Under the pieces are notes generated by a model. It searched no databases, was not told the origin of the DNA, and worked only from the letters and a program-made list of their open reading frames with translations. A stretch of 64,000 nt of DNA from Arenibaculum pallidiluteum. Lineage in GTDB: Bacteria > Pseudomonadota > Alphaproteobacteria > Azospirillales > Azospirillaceae. Shown in pieces: positions 62,322 through 64,000 of the stretch. The translations under genes were made by a program, and so were the position numbers. Location of the stretch: assembly GCF_017355985.1 (NCBI RefSeq), contig NZ_JAFIQU010000007.1, positions 62,001 through 126,000 of the forward strand, in the 5' to 3' direction. Each line of letters begins with the position of its first letter. Position 1 is the stretch's first letter.

Positions 62322-62568
62322 ATGGCTGCGCAGCATAAGCCGCCTGTGAACCTTTCGCCCGAGGTGCTGGACATCGCATCCCGGACGGTAACGGCGATCG
62401 AGGAGATCACCCGCCCCCACCGAGTTGCTGGCGATGAACGCCGGGATCGGGGCGGCCGGGGGGGGGGGGCAGGCCGGTCACGGCCTGGATCCGGGGGGAG
62501 TCCGGGTCCGGGAGGCGCTTTTGCCGCACAACCGGCACCGAACATTGAAGGAGTATGTAAACCTGTAG
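62322..62568 (+). pseudogene. Frameshifted remnant resembling a chemoreceptor signalling tip
   Basis: From ATG 62322 (GGAAGGGG site upstream) the frame reads MAAQHKPPVNLSPEVLDIAS and on to AIEEITRP. At a five-C run (62414-62418) it must lose one C to continue. The +1 frame then gives TELLAMNAGIGAAGGGGQAG, passes a 12-G run (62458-62469) in frame and ends HNRHRTLKEYVNL at TAG 62568. The TELLAMNAGIGAAG part resembles the tip TNLLALNAxIEAA of methyl-accepting chemotaxis proteins. A pseudogene or sequencing error is possible. Confidence 0.55.
62458..62469 (+). repeat. 12-G homopolymer
   Basis: A run of 12 G inside the broken chemoreceptor-like reading frame, the longest mononucleotide run I noticed in the window. 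It is prone to replication slippage and to sequencing length errors. Confidence 0.85.
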
Positions 62569-62614
62569 GGATATGATCGCATGACGGGAATCGAACCGGG
62601 ATCGTGCGGACGAC

Positions 62615-63670
62615 ATGGCGGCGGAGGGGAAAGCGAGCGGCGGAGGACGGCGCGACGAGGAGGCCGCCCGTGATTCGCTCCATATGCTGCCTCTGGTGAC
62701 GGTGCCGCTGGCGACGCCCGGGCTCCGGCGCGCGCACCTGATCAAGAACTCGCGCCTGCAGACCGTGGTCGAGATCTTCCGGGCGGACGGGCCCGGAAGC
62801 GGCCAGGTGGAGATCGAGCAGGTCCCCAACCTCTTCCCCGGCGATGCCGACGGCCTCGGCGCCGACATGCCGATCCTGCGCCAGCTCGCATCCATCAACA
62901 GCTTCGACGTCTTCACCCTGCGGGTCGAACTGCGCTCGCGCGGGATCGCGGTCGAGGACCACGAGATGCTGACGCTGTCCAAGCGCAAGCGCGCCGAGCT
63001 CACCGAGGCCATGCGCGACTTCACGCGGCCCCTGATCCTCCAGGTCTACGGAAGCGATGATCGCGAGATCACGGATGTCGGCGACATCCTGCGCATGTTC
63101 GCCCATCCAGACCGTGAGGAGGCGCTGCGCAACCTGAGGCGCCTGTCGGAGCGGCTCCAGATCGAGCTGGCGGAGATTCCCCGCTTTCTCGAGGACTACG
63201 GGGACGTGTTCCTCTCCCTGGCCTATTTTCGCCAGTGCCTGGACCAGGTCGTGCCCGAGATCCACCGCTTCCAGGCCTGGGTCGGCGAGGCGCTGAAGGT
63301 CCAGCAGATCGCGGCCGATATCGGCGTGGTGCGCCAGATCGGCGAGGCGAACCGCGACATCGGCGACATCACGGGATCCCTGACCGGGCGCTTCGAGAGC
63401 TTCGACCGCCGCTCGCGGGACTTCTGGGCCGACATCAACGCCGAGACGTTCCGCCAGCTCCGCGAGTTGATCCAGGCGCATCACGCGACGATCGGAGGCG
63501 TGCTGTGCGGGCTGGTGCTGAAGATGGACCTGTGGAGGGAGCGCTTTCCCGAAGGGAAGGGCGGGCCGCTGAAGCGCGTGGAGTTCTTCCGCTCCGAGGT
63601 CCTGCCCGGCCTCTCGCGCATCAAGGACATCGAGCGCGAGGCCGCCCGCAGCCTGCGCCAGGCCGCGTGA
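62615..63670 (+). CDS. Cytoplasmic protein of unknown function
   Basis: A 351-residue soluble, mainly helical protein. No signal peptide or membrane segment is seen. Sections such as EIEQVPNLFPGDADGLGADMPILRQLASI and FLEDYGDVFLSLAYFRQCLDQ look structured and conserved, but I recognise no family or catalytic motif. A long amphipathic helical region lies at about 205-290. It follows the broken chemoreceptor-like frame by 46 bases on the same strand, which may hint at a signalling context. Confidence 0.75.
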   Translation: MAAEGKASGGGRRDEEAARDSLHMLPLVTVPLATPGLRRAHLIKNSRLQTVVEIFRADGPGSGQVEIEQVPNLFPGDADGLGADMPILRQLASINSFDVFTLRVELRSRGIAVEDHEMLTLSKRKRAELTEAMRDFTRPLILQVYGSDDREITDVGDILRMFAHPDREEALRNLRRLSERLQIELAEIPRFLEDYGDVFLSLAYFRQCLDQVVPEIHRFQAWVGEALKVQQIAADIGVVRQIGEANRDIGDITGSLTGRFESFDRRSRDFWADINAETFRQLRELIQAHHATIGGVLCGLVLKMDLWRERFPEGKGGPLKRVEFFRSEVLPGLSRIKDIEREAARSLRQAA

Positions 63671-64000
63671 GACGGGGGCCTGATCGCTTCGCGTCGGCGC
63701 GGCATCGGGACTTTCCCGAAACGCGAAGGCCCCGGCGCAGCAGCGCACGGGGCCCGACTCGCATCGCGAGAATTCGGTCGGATCGATGATCCATGTATCC
63801 GGCTAGAATGCCGGTAAGTTTTCCTGATTGTCTTGCACCAACCACAAGTGGTGCATCAAACCTGCGCCGGTGGAGTCATGGAGTTTAATCACCCTCCTGG
63901 GCTGCGTATCGGGAAACTTCTCCGGTTCTTCATCGCCTTTAAGGCGATGGCTGGATGCTTTATCGGACCACCTCGCCCTATTTGCTTGCGAGCCGATGGT
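63671..64000. other. AT-richer 3' region with inverted repeats
   Basis: Contains a GC-rich hairpin (about 63729-63756, GGCCCC/GGGGCC with an inner GCGC/GCGC) after the preceding gene. CCGGC-TAGAAT-GCCGG (63799-63814), TGCACCA-8-TGGTGCA (63834-63855) and CATCGCC-TTTAA-GGCGATG (63931-63949) follow. Base composition is clearly less GC-rich from about 63790 to the end. Confidence 0.55.
63878..64000 (+). CDS. Possible 5' end of an ORF running off the window
   Basis: An ATG at 63878, with GGTGGAG upstream, opens a frame of 41 codons to the window end (MEFNHPPGLRIGKLLRFF...). Codon usage (TTT, AAT, CCT, CGT) is unlike neighbouring genes, so it is either foreign or not a gene. I cannot assign a function. 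Confidence 0.25.
   Translation, partial: MEFNHPPGLRIGKLLRFFIAFKAMAGCFIGPPRPICLRADG

Noticed and set aside
62577-62615. tRNA T-arm-like sequence (CGGTTCGATTCCCG on the minus strand)
   Set aside because: No acceptor, D or anticodon arm can be formed around it, and the 5' part would fall inside a coding gene. Probably chance.

Overview
This window looks like chromosomal DNA of a GC-rich alphaproteobacterium, most likely of the order Rhodospirillales. The reasons are strong G/C bias at third codon positions, the order coaBC-ubiB-ubiE | mutM-(secreted protein)-enoyl-CoA hydratase-rpsT-dnaA, a RpoE/ChrR sigma/anti-sigma pair, VanZ and IalB family proteins, and GGAAC...TGTT promoters of the alphaproteobacterial general stress type. 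No phage, integrase, intact insertion sequence or CRISPR array was seen. The gene density is that of ordinary chromosome.

Layout. 1-1.6 kb: the end of a pst phosphate operon (pstB tail, phoU, phoB). 1.6-5.7 kb, mostly minus strand: a TetR/DUF1348 pair with its operator, then a sulfur-related block (dsrE-like, moeB/thiF-like, cysK and an Rrf2 regulator that share operator-like boxes). 5.9-13.9 kb: DUF983, a MocR-type regulator, coaBC, ubiB, ubiE, mutM, a secreted protein and enoyl-CoA hydratase. 13.9-16.3 kb: rpsT (clear promoter and terminator) and dnaA. 16.4-24.7 kb: VOC protein, Lrp regulator, PLP dehydratase, GST, a chemoreceptor with a sigma-54-like promoter, argG, small membrane proteins and a lytic transglycosylase-like protein. 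25-31 kb: a tightly packed operon of a Fe3+/phosphonate-type ABC importer with a metallo-beta-lactamase hydrolase and a histidine phosphatase. 31-37 kb: beta-barrel-like protein with a poly-Asp tract, recQ, a haloacetate-dehalogenase-like hydrolase and amtB. 37-41 kb: glgC-glgA and a Tat-exported class A beta-lactamase. 41-49 kb: methyltransferases, a His-rich-tailed zinc-type asparaginase, a SpoU RNA methyltransferase, an HxlR/NmrA pair, chrR-rpoE, IalB and rlmN. 49.9-55.4 kb: stress-type small envelope genes, tRNA-Thr, VanZ, beta-helix, FosX, SGNH hydrolase and a glycine-zipper lipoprotein. 55.4-60.9 kb: a chromate/metal resistance cluster, chrA-chrB diverging from an SOD-rhodanese fusion, a lone ChrB C-terminal domain and a MFS exporter with a His-rich tail. 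61-64 kb: a lipid kinase, a broken chemoreceptor remnant, an unknown protein and an AT-richer tail.

How the genes work together. Nutrient acquisition (phosphate, ammonium, sulfur/cysteine, Fe or organophosphate import, glycogen storage) alternates with envelope and oxidative or metal stress functions. The most interesting items are the histidine-rich asparaginase, the importer coupled to two hydrolases, the chromate cluster with a fused SOD-rhodanese whose gate Tyr is lost, the paired Rrf2 operator boxes, the frameshifted chemoreceptor remnant with a 12-G run, and a recurrent pattern of 12-18 bp tandem repeats at gene edges.
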